Of a stretch of 64,000 nt of DNA, positions 11,262-21,335 are shown piece after piece. The stretch is taken from the NCBI RefSeq assembly GCF_947172395.1, contig NC_069088.1, forward strand, positions 2,435,501 through 2,499,500, given 5' to 3'. The DNA is from Bicyclus anynana (lineage: Eukaryota; Arthropoda; Insecta; Lepidoptera; Nymphalidae). The notes beneath the pieces were generated by a model that was not told where the DNA came from, did not search any database, and was given only the letters and a program-made list of their open reading frames with translations. The position numbers were made by a program, and so were the translations under genes. Position 1 is the first letter of the stretch. Each line of letters opens with the position of its first letter.

Positions 11262-11460
11262 ATCTATACTATACTAATATATAAAGCTGAAGAGTTTGTT
11301 TGTTTGTTTGATTGAACGCGCTAATCTCAAGAACTACTGGTCCGATTTGAAAAATTGATTCAGTGTTAGTCTATTTATCGAGGAAGGCTATAGGTTATAT
11401 TATCCGCATTTTCCTACGGGAACGGGAACCACGCGGGTATAACCGCGCGGCGTCAGCTAG
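11262..11460 (+). mobile_element. Non-autonomous Helitron-like element (short family)
   Basis: Starts TCTATACTATACTAATATAT and ends GCGCGGCGTCAGCTAG. The palindromic CCGCGCGG just before the end is the 3' hairpin expected of Helitrons. Confidence 0.85.
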
Positions 11461-11482
11461 TTAATATATATAGATATTTCGT

Positions 11483-11674
11483 TATCAACCCATATTCGGC
11501 TCACTGCTGAGCTCGAGTCTTTGGGCAATAGTCCACCACCTGGCCCAATGCGGATTGGCAGACTGCACACACGCAGATAATTAGGAAAATTCTCTAGTAT
11601 GCAGGCTTCCTCACGATGTTTTCCTTCACCGTTAGAGACACATGATATTTAATTTCTTAAAATGCACACAATTT
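11483..11674 (-). mobile_element. tRNA-SINE family B, 5'-truncated
   Basis: From the 3' end (CAACCCATATTCGGCTCACT on the plus strand) up to the AATGCACACAATTT block. The head is missing, and about 22 bases are deleted after CTCGAGTCT. Confidence 0.85.
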
Positions 11675-11682
11675 AAAAATAT

Positions 11683-11801
11683 AACCGACTTCAAAACCTA
11701 AGAGCATAGTAAACTAAAAAGCGAATAAACTACCTGCTGTTTCCGTTTGAAGACGGTGCTAAGTCGGTATTAATTAAACCCGTTAGGTTTTGAAGTTGTT
11801 T
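11683..11801. mobile_element. Small inverted-repeat element
   Basis: GACTTCAAAACCTAA at the left is mirrored by TTAGGTTTTGAAGTT at the right, giving 119 bp in all. It abuts the broken 5' side of the SINE at 11674. Confidence 0.45.
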
Positions 11802-12891
11802 GTATTTCTTTAAAAAAAATAGTCAACATTTTATAAGTTGAACGAAGTAGTCCACGTTTTCCACAGGTACTCATGCCACAAACAAAGTTATCGAGACAAT
11901 GTGGCCAGCAGCGGTAGATTACAAACATCGCAGTCACGAAGATTGATCATTGTCGGCACTCGCTTCAAAGGATGATGTTCGAGAACAATGCCGGTTACCG
12001 TAACACGGGACAATAATCCGAGGCTCCATTGTGCCGACTACGGCGAAAGTTTCATGTTTACTTTGTCCCACTGAAAACATTTCTATTTGGCAACTTATAA
12101 AGTGAAAGTTCAAAATTTCGTGGAGTTTTCATTTAGGCCACCTACACAACTTAGCATCTATATTCATTCCATATAATTTTTTAAAGAAGACAATAGTTAA
12201 TCAACCCGACTGTCTAACCTGTTTGCACTTAGATTTTGTACAGCGATTAAAAAATAACGTTTTTCTAATTGTACGTTTTATTTAATAATGGCCATTTTGA
12301 AATCCTCTTGATGAGCCTTTGAATTTGATACGAAAAAATTAAAAACAATTGCATCTCGAGTCTATAGCGTCTCAAAGTCGTCGTGTTGTAACGTAACGTA
12401 AAAAAATGTACTAGCTGAAAACTCAAATTTACATTTAATTACGACAATAATCCAAAATACGAAATTAAACAGTACTAAATCCAAGAGCTAAAAATTTTGA
12501 TTTTATCGCTGAATCCATTTTTTTTTTCGACCACTCGAAAACCTTTTCCGGTGTTGTTTTCTTTTGTTTTATTCAAGGCTGCTTAGTTTTGCTAAGGCGT
12601 TGCACAAACGTAGACTGCTGTACAAGAAACCACAACAGGACATCGCAATAGCAGTCATCGGTTACGACAACTGCAGTCGTCAACCACAACATGAGCAATT
12701 AGGTATTTCAATACTATTAATTGATCAAGTTCTCGTAATATTTTTTTATTAAAATACTGACCTAGAGCTGATTAATAGAAAAATGTTGTAGCAACTGGAC
12801 AGAGGCGTACGTAGAGAATTTTCTGAAGGATCTGGATATAATAAATAATGAATTCCTAAACTTAAAATGCTGACGGACGAGGCGGTTCAAG
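11802..12891. other. No gene seen; weakly repeat-like
   Basis: 12600-12850 has scattered similarity to the left-edge repeat (GCAGTCGTCAAC, CGTACGTAGAGA). A stretch at 12351-12391 is the near reverse complement of 23711-23741 (GACGCTATAGACTCGAG core), so it belongs to an old dispersed repeat. Confidence 0.4.
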
Positions 12892-12954
12892 TCAAAGCCT
12901 TTGTCCAGCTGTGGTCGTCCATTATCTCAAATTGATGATGATTATGATAATGAT
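12892..12954 (+). mobile_element. RTE-like LINE, extreme 3' end
   Basis: AAAGCCTTTGTCCAGCTGTGG is the decayed EAYVQQW-coding end, followed by a TGATGATGATTATGATAATG tail. Confidence 0.55.
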
Positions 12955-13041
12955 TTCGAAAAGTGCCGATACACGACAAGGTCCAACATAATTAAAAAAT
13001 AATATATTTGATTTTATTTTTATTTTTGTAACATAGATTGG

Positions 13042-13372
13042 AGTTTCTCTGCGTGATCGAATCAGGAATAAGAAGATCCGCAGACGAACCAAAGTCACTG
13101 ACAAAGCTCAGCGAGTCGCAAAGCTGAAGTGGCAGTTCGAAGCCCACATAGTTCGAAGAGTCGATGGACGTTAGGGTCCCAAGGTGCTGGAATGGCGACC
13201 CCGCACCGGAAAGCGCAGTGTTGGTCGGCCCCCCACTAGGTGGACCGAGGATATCAAGCGGGTTGCAGGGAGCCGCTGGATGCTGGCGGCTCGAGATCGT
13301 TGTACTTGGAGGTCCATGCAAGAGGCCTATGTCCAGCAGTGGACGTCTGTCGACTGATAAGGTAAGGTAAGA
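13042..13372 (+). mobile_element. RTE-like LINE, C-terminal coding fragment
   Basis: Translates as VSLRDRIRNKKIRRRTKVTD, then AQRVAKLKWQ, one in-frame TAG at a Trp position, then KVLEWRPRTGKRSVGRPPTR, TEDIKRVAGSRWMLAARD and QEAYVQQWTSVD before a stop. This is the conserved C-terminal tail of RTE-type reverse transcriptase polyproteins. It ends in GGTAAGGTAAG rather than the TGA repeat of other copies. It is 5'-truncated, as usual for LINEs. Confidence 0.9.
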
Positions 13373-14466
13373 TTGGATTTATACACGTATGTACGTTGTA
13401 ATAATATAGATATTACATACGGATATCAAGATTGCGTCGGCAAAGAAGTCTACGTTTGTAGAGCGCCTATAAAAATATTTTAAGGCAGTTAGTTGCCTTC
13501 TAACTTAGCAACTCGTTAAAGCGTAGGCTGTGATTCATTTAGTTTTGTTTTCTTCCTCGCTCCGGTATTTCTTAGTTTTCATAAATTTATTTTTAACGGT
13601 TATTTGTTAGGTTTTTGATTAAAAATAAAGATGTTTGCATTTTTTATTTATTTAACTTATTTAGAGCTTAAAGCGGTGTGTTTATTGAAAGTATTATTTT
13701 AATTTTCTTGTAAGCTAAGGGATTGTTTGAAATGTTAGAATTTAATTTAGTAAGAACGAATGCCTACATTGCGTCTTGTGGACTTTATCAATACTTTTTT
13801 ATAAGAAAAGTCAGAGTTCTCATTTGAGTTTCTATAGATCTTACTGAAGTTACTTATTATCTTGTAAATAATAAGATACCCATATTTTTACAGATATTAT
13901 GAAGCTTACGCTTCACTACATTTCCCATCAAATAAGTTTGCCTGCATTGCAATTTATGTCTTACTTGACATCAAAATTACATCAAGTAAAAATACACAGC
14001 AAAACGCAAGATTTACCTTTTTGAATGTGTAATTAATGTGGAAAATTCTACTCTTTAATGGGTCAGTGGCATCGCTGGGGATTAATAAATCGTACCTTAA
14101 ACTTCTCGGATTCGATTGCGATCTTTCACCATAGAGCTATTGTGTTTGCGCGGATGAACGGATGTCCTAAAAGCGGATTTCAGCACGGCAAAGTTATTTG
14201 TCGCGGAGTGTACATCGGCAAATTACAAGGCCACCTTCAAGGCAAATTAAGTCAACAATGCCAAGAACTGAGTAACCACAATACCTCCGTGAAACAATGG
14301 GAATTCATTGTCTTGTGTTAAGCGCCACTGTTGTTGATGGGGAAACAATAACCTTTGAACACCGAGTCACAATACTAATAGCAATCGAAAATTATTAAGT
14401 TCCTATATCGGCCTAATCTACTCCCATACTTACATATAGATATTTAGATTTATACCTATAGGTATC
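13373..14466. other. No gene seen
   Basis: AT-rich; an 87-codon frame at 14058-14321 has no motif or splice context. GATATTAC and TTATTATCTTGTAAATAATAAG form only short hairpins. Confidence 0.5.
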
Positions 14467-14760
14467 ATCATTCATCATCATCTCCTTACCCTTATCCCAC
14501 TTAAGTGGGGTCGGAAAAATATGTCAATCTTTTCCATTCGTTTCTATTACTCGTCAACTCATCATCCACTCCTTTTACACACATGTCCTCTTTCACACAA
14601 TCCAACATTCTCTTCTTTGGCCTTCCTCTCCTCTTATGACCTTCCACTTGCACATTCAACATTTTTCTAGTAATATGACTTTCCTCTCTACGCATTACAT
14701 GTCCATACCAACCTTCTACTCCTCAATTTTTCTGTCACTGGCGCCACCTTCAGACTTCCT
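14467..14760 (-). mobile_element. LINE C-terminal fragment (GRPKKR type)
   Basis: The minus strand encodes MRREESHITRKMLNVQVEGH, then KRRGRPKKRMLDCVKEDM and RNEWKRLTYFSDP before the stop at 14501. The GRPRKRW...DMxxxGV...WR pattern is the C-terminus of a second group of non-LTR retrotransposons. Upstream, a frameshift breaks a KLRSRRL segment. The 3' tail is a GATGATGAATGATGA-like repeat at 14467-14480. Confidence 0.75.
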
Positions 14761-14770
14761 CTTATATACT

Positions 14771-14820
14771 CATCAACTCATATTCGGCTCACTGTTAAGT
14801 TCGAGTCTCCTCTCAGAATT
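14771..14820 (-). mobile_element. tRNA-SINE family B, 3' end only
   Basis: Only the last 50 bp of the family (ATTCGGCTCACTGTTAAG on the plus strand) remain, directly beside the LINE fragment. Confidence 0.65.
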
Positions 14821-15285
14821 GGAAGTTCCAAAAAAACAAAATAAACTTAAGAAGCCTATTTGGCACAGTACCGCCTTGGATGTTACTTTAAATTCTGATA
14901 GTGGTTTCACTGTCCAATATTCCTTGTATCTAGATCTACGCACATATCTTAAAGAATTTCGCATTTAGATTCCACTGAACGATCGAGATAACTCTACACT
15001 CACATACACCCAGTACATAAAATATAGCGAAATACAACCGTTATATCTCTTGATTATCCGCCCCCAAGAGTCTGTACTCAGAACCACTCGCAAGCGTTGG
15101 ATCCCCGGAATTACTATTAGTGCAAAGTGCTCGGATCTCTGCTGAGATAGCGAAATAAACATCTGTAACTTACGAGTCCCAACAACCTCGCAACGCGTAT
15201 GTTACTGTTTCTACAATTGGTATGTATAAGTGTAAATTGCTAGGATTTGCTCACGACTTCGCTTCTATTAAATTTGCACAAAAAG
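14821..15285. other. No gene seen
   Basis: Frames on both strands at 14636-15162 reach 65-110 codons, but they are partly repeat-derived and lack motifs. Confidence 0.45.
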
Positions 15286-15296
15286 AATGTAACATT

Positions 15297-15621
15297 GAGA
15301 GAGCCGTGATAGCCTAGTGGATATGACCTCTGCCTCCGAATCCGGAGGGTGTGCGTTTAAATCCGGCCCGGGGAATGCACCGCCAACTTTTCAGTTATGT
15401 GCATTTTAAGAAATTAAATATCATGTGTCTCAAACGGTGAAGGAAAAACATCTTGAGGAAACCTGCAAACCAGAGAATTTTCTTAAATTTCTGCGTGTGT
15501 GAGTGAAGTGTGCCAATCTGCATTGGGCCAGCGTGGTGGATTATTGGCCTACCCCCTCTCATTCTGAGAGGAGACTCGAGCTTAGCAGTGAGTCTATTAT
15601 GGGTTGATAAGTGAATGATGA
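15297..15621 (+). mobile_element. tRNA-SINE family B, full length with target duplication
   Basis: Complete from GAGAGCCGTGATAGCCTAGT to the GATAAGTGAATGATG tail. It is flanked by an exact 11-bp duplication AATGTAACATT (15286-15296 and 15622-15632), which proves insertion as a unit. The B box is mutated (GTTTAAATCC). Confidence 0.95.
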
Positions 15622-15708
15622 AATGTAACATTAAATTAGTGGTTTTTTGGAGTTTATTCGTTAAGAAACTATTAAAATGTTGCGTGACGTCCCTTGAGAC
15701 AATTTTCC

Positions 15709-15995
15709 TCTTGGTATACAAGACGGAGTTTGGGGTCGAACCCCGGCTGGGCGATTTAGGTTTTCTTAATAGGTCCATGTCTGGCAGGTGGGAGGTTTCA
15801 ACCATAGCTAGTTACCACCATACCGGCATAGACGTACCGCCAAGCGATTTAGTATTCCAGTATGATGTCGTATAGAATCCGAAAGGGGTGTGGATTTTCA
15901 TCCTCCTCCTAACAAACCGCTTCCATCTTAGATTGTATTATCACTTACCATCAGGTGAGATTGTAATCAAAGGCTAATTTGTAAAGAATAAAATA
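15709..15995 (+). mobile_element. tRNA-SINE family A, head partly lost
   Basis: Starts after the A box, keeps a B box (GGTCGAACCCC), and reaches the 3' tail GGCTAATTTGTAAAGAATAA. The first 30 or so bases of the head are missing. Confidence 0.85.
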
Positions 15996-16190
15996 AACAT
16001 GTATGTAGTATTTTTACTATTCATTCTATTACTTGAGAAGTAAGCTACAATGGTGGAAAATGGAAATGATAGAACTGACACAGTCTCCTACATTTCCTTT
16101 CTGAAAATTCAAAATGATGGTACTTATAATTTAGTTAGTTAGAGGCTAATTGCAATTTATATCACTGATTACTATGAAAGGTATTGGAAT

Positions 16191-16795
16191 CATCATTCAT
16201 CGTCATCTCTTGCACAGCTTATGGACGTCCACTGCTGAAGATACAGTTTCTAAGGAGTTCCAGTCACTACGGTTTTTAGCCACCATCATCCCAACGGCTT
16301 CGTGTAACCCACTTCATGTCATTGGTCCACCTAGTGCAAGGTTTTTCAAAGTGGGGTACGCGAACGCCTAGGGTTTCGCCATTCGACGGCAGGGGGTTCA
16401 CGATAAGATTTACGTAATGGTGGCTTGATAACTGATACCAAGTCAGAATTAAGGTTAAAATTGTCCAAAATTACTGCTAATATTGAATCAATTTGCGACA
16501 AGAAACAAGCACACCCAGTACATTAATATTAGAAAAACATTTCTTTTAATAGTTTATGTGGTAACTTTTATTCAAATAAAAACCATATTTTTCTTCAATA
16601 GTCAAATTAATTTTTTTCTTGGGGGGGGGGGGGGGCGGTTCCCCATAGTAATGTAATAGTAATGGGTTCGCTGTCACTTGGAAATTTTAACAGGGTTTCG
16701 TGGAGCCGAAAGTTTGAGAAACCCTGACCTAGTGTGTCCAAACAACATTGCGCAGGGTCGGCTTTCTAGCACCTTGGGACTCCAAAACCCAGTAT
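16191..16795 (-). mobile_element. RTE-like LINE 3' remnant, split by a MITE
   Basis: The two outer parts (16191-16336 and 16727-16795) are one decayed LINE C-terminus on the minus strand: ATGGACGTCCACTGCTGAAG, GTCATTGGTCCACCTAGTG, and CAGGGTCGGCTTTCTAGCAC, CTTGGGACTCC. The hAT-type element lies between them. Confidence 0.75.
16337..16726. mobile_element. hAT-type MITE with 8-bp target duplication
   Basis: It is flanked by an exact duplication ACCTAGTG (16329-16336 and 16727-16734). The left end is CAAGGTTTTTCAAAGTGGGG. The right end, read inward, is CAGGGTTTCTCAAACTTTCG. Eight-base duplications and CAGGG(T)TTCTCAAA ends are hallmarks of hAT transposons. No transposase frame exists in the 390 bp. 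A run of 15 G at 16621-16635 sits inside. Confidence 0.9.
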
Positions 16796-17404
16796 TGAAT
16801 TTGACGATCGTGTTTCATTAATGCTGCACACAAACGCCAGACGATTTGCGAAATCATCACACAGGTATCCTGAAAGTATCGTCCGTATTCAACTCATAAC
16901 GAGATTGTTCACGCAATAACAACGCCAAGTACCCACTGATAAATGCTAATTGTACACTAGATTCAATAATTGCACGCTCCTTCGCCACCGCATTAGGCCT
17001 TTGATTTATATCAGCACACAAATCTTGCACTTAAACACAACAGAATAGAGAACATTTTAGTTTGAATGCATTAAGTACATATGCTACTTTTGACGCAATA
17101 GTTATGCATCTATACTTGAATCCTATCCAAACGCACCCGGACAGGTTTGGCAACGAAACACGCGGATTAATTTCCTGCTGACCCCGACGTGATTGGTAAA
17201 GCCTACGAATACGGGTTAGCCTCTAAAAGCCTCTAAAACTGCTTTGAATGTTTAATATCGACCCTCTGTGGGGATGCAGTGCCGACAATCATGATTTGCT
17301 AGCACGTGTTTGTTATGCCCAAAGTGAATAATTTAGTTCAGTTTACGGAAAGAATAACGTTTCTATTGTAGAGACATTCTTTTGTATTTGTTTCAACACA
17401 CTTG
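16796..17404. other. No gene seen
   Basis: No open frame of note and no family recognised; base composition is near background. Confidence 0.5.
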
Positions 17405-17582
17405 TTTGAAACGGTGAAGGAACAGGTACATCGTGAGAAAAACTGCGTACCAGAGAATTTTCTTAATTATGTGAAGTCTGCTAATCCGCATTGGACCAGC
17501 GTCGTGAACTGTTTGGCCTAACCCCTCTCATTCTGAAAGGAGACTTTAGCTCAGAAGTGAGCCGAATTTGGGCTTATAATGA
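17405..17582 (+). mobile_element. tRNA-SINE family B, 5'-truncated
   Basis: Body from GTTTGAAACGGTGAAGGAAC to GCCGAATTTGGGCTTATAAT, with several substitutions and a small deletion after TTCTTAATTATGTGAAG. Old copy. Confidence 0.8.
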
Positions 17583-18117
17583 ATTTAGACAGCAGATCGG
17601 CCTACCTCATTCTTCTAACATTTTGTTTAGCATAAATAACTACAACTTCATCTTAATTTAAATAAACGGTTTATATTATTACTTTATTTCAAAACGCTCA
17701 CCACTCCTGCGAAGGCGAAAGCCTAGCCCTGAATCCCGCAGTAAAGTACTGAGAGGGTTAAGAGCTAGACATAACCAGAATTAAAAAAAACTACCACCTC
17801 AGAGTAGATTTTTGCAGAATAGATGAAGAGCTATTACTTTATTTATTTTATATACAAATAGTTGAAAAATATTTATTCCAAAGAAGATTTGCATGTAGAT
17901 AGATATAGATAGATGCGATACATTACAGGGGTCATCGGGCAGAGTGCAGCGAGCGATAGAACTATAAATTATGGTTCCCGTTCACCGGGTCAGAGAGACT
18001 GAACTGTTTGTATAGATGCAGAGCTTCCATTTGTACGTTTCAGTGGATTTTTCTTTTTATACCCAGCTACCAAAAGGAGGGTAGTGATTTTAGCAATCTA
18101 TGTTTTTATAATATTTA
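17583..18117. other. No gene seen
   Basis: Holds an ATAGATAGATA microsatellite near 17896-17914 and a degenerate ACCCAGCTACCAAAAGGAGG motif at 18061, resembling an ACCCGACT-type MITE end. Confidence 0.4.
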
Positions 18118-18410
18118 CTTGTTAGACCTTGACTACAATCTCATCTTATGGTAAGCGATGATGCAATCTAATATGGAAGAGGGCTAACTTGTTAGGAGGA
18201 CGATGAAAATCCCTTTCGGTTTCTACACGACATCGTACCGTTACGCTAAATAGCTTGGCGGTACGTCTTTGCCAATAAGGTGGTAACTAGCCACGGCCGA
18301 AGCCTCCCACCAGCCAGACCGGGACCAATTAAGAAAACCTCAATCGACCCAGCCGGGTCCCAGGACCTCCGTCTCGTAAATACACTGCGCTAGACACTGC
18401 GCCACAGAGG
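18118..18410 (-). mobile_element. tRNA-SINE family A, near full length
   Basis: Minus-strand copy from the 3' tail (TTGACTACAATCTCATCTTA on the plus strand) to the head (TAGACACTGCGCCACAGAGG). It meets the next copy head to head with no spacer. Confidence 0.9.
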
Positions 18411-18610
18411 CTTCGGCCGTGGCTAGTTACCACCCTACCGGCAATGACGTGCCGCCAATCTATTAAGCGTTCCGGTACGATGTCGTGTAGAAACCGAAAT
18501 GGATTTTCATCATTAGCCTAACACGTTAGCCCTCTTCCATCTTAGATTGCATCGTCACTTACTATCAGGTGAGATTGCAGTCAAGGGCTAACTTGTAAAG
18601 AATAAAAAAA
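18407..18610 (+). mobile_element. tRNA-SINE family A, 5'-truncated
   Basis: Starts at GAGGCTTCGGCCGTGGCTAG, directly on the head of the minus-strand copy, and ends in AAAGAATAAAAAAAAG. Together the two make an inverted repeat with arms near 190 bp. Confidence 0.9.
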
Positions 18611-18717
18611 AGTCCTAACCACCGGTTGCTTTTGCTTGGGCTCTCAAATGTATGCAGCGGGAGGACTGGTATTTTTCACAATTTTTTTTAACAGTATTTA
18701 ACAATATTTATTACCTA

Positions 18718-19060
18718 CTAGCGGACGCCGGCGACTTAGTCCGCGTGAAACCTACTACCCTACCCTACTCCCACTCAACAGCTACTCTGCAATACAGGAG
18801 ATGAGTAGGGACTCAACCCTACCCCAACCCTACCCCTAACCTACCCTACTATGCAATGGAAGCCTAAAAATGGAGTTACTTCTCCCGTTTTCCCAACATT
18901 TTCCTTCACTGCTCTGGTCCTATTGATCGTAGCGTGATGAAAAGTATACTATAACCTGTCCAGGAGTATGAAGAATAATTGTACCGAGTTTCATTAAAAT
19001 CCGTCGACTAGTTTTTGTTTCTGTAGCGAACATACAGACAGACAGACAAACGAAAAATCG
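18718..19060 (-). mobile_element. Helitron-like element with TACCC tract
   Basis: On the plus strand it opens CTAGCGGACGCCGGCGACTT, the inverse of the GTCGCGGGCGTCGGCTAG end at 764. TACCC repeats at 18758-18850 follow. It continues to ACATACAGACAGACAGACAA. The distal end is not sharply defined. Confidence 0.65.
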
Positions 19061-19550
19061 ATAAAAAATATTTTTGGCTTCAGTATCGATTACATAATGC
19101 CCTCCAATTAAAATTTTCAAAATATCTTCACTGTACAGAATTTGACCTTTTACAGTTTTAATAAATGTATAGTTAAACAATTAGATATGTAAATATTATA
19201 AATACTAAAAAAAAGTTTTGTATTATTATTGTATTTTATAAACATTGTTAAAAATTAAAAAGAGTAAATATATGACGAGGTAACGCAAATAAAGAAGATT
19301 GTGATAGGTAAGAACTATTTCATTACATGGCCAGTAAGCCATGTCTCTCTGTAGCACTCCGTCAGTGTGATGTGTTCTCTCGGCCTCATAATTTATAGCC
19401 GTATCGCACCGTCCAGCGCCGCCGATGATCCTTGTAATATACGAGGTCAGGCTACATCTACCTCAGTGGTGTGCACAAGCACTTTTAATAGGGTAAGCAT
19501 CATACAAATTGTATTAGATGGAACATTTCTTTTCTCATCATCTTCTTTGA
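19061..19550. other. No gene seen
   Basis: AT-rich. The 147-codon frame beginning at 19367 runs through the SINE and MITE below and is not a gene. Confidence 0.5.
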
Positions 19551-19983
19551 CAACCCATATTCGGCTCACTTTTGAACACGAGTCTCCTGTAGTAAGGCTC
19601 GGTGTATTCCAAGTTTTATCATATATTTATAATAACGCGCGGTGTGCCACCAGCCGCCTTCTATTGTTTGAAAGTGCAACATCAATCATTTTACTTAAAA
19701 GTACCTTCGTACTTACGTACTTCGTACCTTCCACAAACAAAAAAAATAATAACAATATATTTTTTTTTTGGTTTGTTGAAGGTACACCGCGCGTTATTAT
19801 AAATATATGATAAAACTTGGACTACACCAAACCTCACTACACTCCTCTTAGAATGAAAGGGGTTAGGACTTAATCCACCATGCTAGCAAATGTGGATCGG
19901 CAGACTTCACACACGTAGAGAATTGAGAAAATTCTCAGGTATGCAGGTTTCTACTATCATATTCACGGGGCTATCACGGCTCC
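19551..19983 (-). mobile_element. tRNA-SINE family B split by a MITE and internally deleted
   Basis: The 3' end is at CAACCCATATTCGGCTCACT, and the SINE resumes after the MITE at 19842 (CTCCTCTTAGAATGAAAGG). After CAGGTTTCT it jumps to the head (ATTCACGGGGCTATCACGGC), so about 120 bp of body and B box are lost. Confidence 0.85.
19588..19841. mobile_element. MITE with about 64-bp inverted ends
   Basis: Ends TGTAGTRAGG lead into long inverted repeats; the inner 45 bp differ by one base. Flanking CTCC (19584-19587 and 19842-19845) looks like a 4-bp target duplication. Removing the element plus one copy restores the SINE consensus. Four-base duplications occur in Chapaev- and Sola-like transposons, but the superfamily is not certain. 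Confidence 0.85.
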
Positions 19984-20048
19984 ACATAAATAACATTGAT
20001 AAACGAGACACAAAATCCCACAGTTATAAGCGATACTTTTATAAGAAA

Positions 20049-20241
20049 ATTAAGAAAATTCTCAGATGCATACCTCACCTGCAGGTTTCTTTACGATGTT
20101 TTCGTCACCGTTTGAGACATGTGATATTTTATTTCTTAAAATGGACATACCTAACTGCAATGTTAGAGATTCATGCCCGGACCGGATTCGAACTTACGCC
20201 CTCCGAATCGAAGCCAGAGGTCATATCCACTGGGCTGTCAT
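20049..20241 (-). mobile_element. tRNA-SINE family B, head and central body
   Basis: Minus-strand copy with B box (CGGATTCGAACTTACGCCCT on the plus strand) and head to TGGGCTGTCATG. The 3' half is absent. It is separated by about 65 bp from the copy above. Confidence 0.85.
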
Positions 20242-20328
20242 GTCACTACAGTCTTTCTCCAATACAGGTACTTTATCCCGAAAAATACATGATGAAATGG
20301 TATTTGTGATAAAAAAAATTCACACGTA

Positions 20329-20352
20329 CGAAGCCGCAGGCGTTCGCTAGTG
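20329..20352 (+). mobile_element. Helitron-like 3' end, isolated
   Basis: GAAGCCGCAGGCGTTCGCTAG is a decayed version of the GTCGCGGGCGTCCGCTAG terminus. The rest of the element is not recognisable. Confidence 0.4.
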
Positions 20353-20371
20353 TACAATAATATTAAAACAA

Positions 20372-20435
20372 ATTATTATCAAAGCTAATTAAAAAATAGT
20401 AAGTAGATAATTTTTTAATTGGCTTTGATAATGAT
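20372..20435. repeat. Near-perfect palindrome, 26-bp arms
   Basis: 20372-20397 matches the reverse complement of 20410-20435 at 24 of 26 positions, with a 12-nt loop. It lies just beyond the isolated Helitron end. Confidence 0.85.
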
Positions 20436-20671
20436 TTGATTACGAAAGTTTGATTATTACTTGATTAGGAACACAATAATTACCGTAATTTATTGTTGTT
20501 TAATAAGAAAACTTTATTCCAAGTTCCACTTACAGGAACAAAGGTCTGCAGGTTATGAAACTTAACAAATTAGAAAAGTTCTGTTAAATAACTTTCGAAA
20601 CTTCAGGAATATCAATTAAAGTTTCCGAGATTGACTGAAATTAAAATAATAATGAGGTGATATAGGCAAAT

Positions 20672-20780
20672 AGGAGACGCGATAGCCTTGTGGATACTAA
20701 ATACGACCTCTGCCTTCGATTCGGGAGGCGTAGGTTTGAATCCCGTCCGGGGCATGCACCTCCAACGTTTCAGTTAGGTA
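20672..20780 (+). mobile_element. tRNA-SINE family B, head only
   Basis: Has an A box-like GATAGCCTTGTGGATA and B box GGTTTGAATCCCG, then stops soon after TTTCAGTTAGG. A second, complete copy starts 27 bp later in the same direction. Confidence 0.8.
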
Positions 20781-20806
20781 TTTTGAGGCTCCCTATATAT
20801 AAAAGT

Positions 20807-21119
20807 AAAAGGGCCGTGATAGCCCAGTGGATATGACCTCTGCCTCCGATTTCGGAGGGTGTGGGTGCGAATCCGGTCCAGGGCATGCACCTCCAACTTT
20901 TCAGTTGTGTGCATTTTAAGAAATTAAATATCACGTGTCTCAATCTGTGAAGGAAAACATCGTGAGGAAACCTGCATACCAGAGAATTTCTTAATTCTCT
21001 GCGTGTGTGAAATCTGCCAATCCGCATTGGGCCAGCGTGGTGGACTATTGGCCTAACCCCGTTCATTCTGAGAGGAGACTCGAGCTCAGCAGTGAGCCGT
21101 ATATGAGTTGATAACAACG
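20807..21119 (+). mobile_element. tRNA-SINE family B, full length with target duplication
   Basis: Complete copy flanked by an exact 12-bp duplication ATATATAAAAGT (20795-20806 and 21120-21131). A box TAGCCCAGTGG and a B box with one change (GGTGCGAATCC) are visible. The tail is short (TTGATAACAACG). Confidence 0.97.
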
Positions 21120-21173
21120 ATATATAAAAGTCCATCTTACAAGTACCTACTTATAATTGCCCATCATCATTAA

Positions 21174-21335
21174 TTAATATTCGGCTCACTGTTGAGCACG
21201 AGTCTCCTCTCAGAATGAGAGGGTTTAGGCCTTAGTGCACCAGGCTGGGCAAATGCGGAGTGGCAGTCCGTCACGGTCAGACCGTCACCGTTTGAGACAC
21301 GTGATATTTAATTTCATAAAAATACATACCTACAC
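21174..21335 (-). mobile_element. tRNA-SINE family B, internally deleted
   Basis: The 3' end is intact. The region between the GGATTGGCAG and CACCGTTTGAGA blocks is replaced by a short GC-rich junction (TCCGTCACGGTCAGACCGTC). The head is missing. Confidence 0.75.

Noticed and set aside
19367..19810. 147-codon frame
   Set aside because: It runs through a SINE and the inverted-repeat MITE, so its openness reflects repeats and not a gene.
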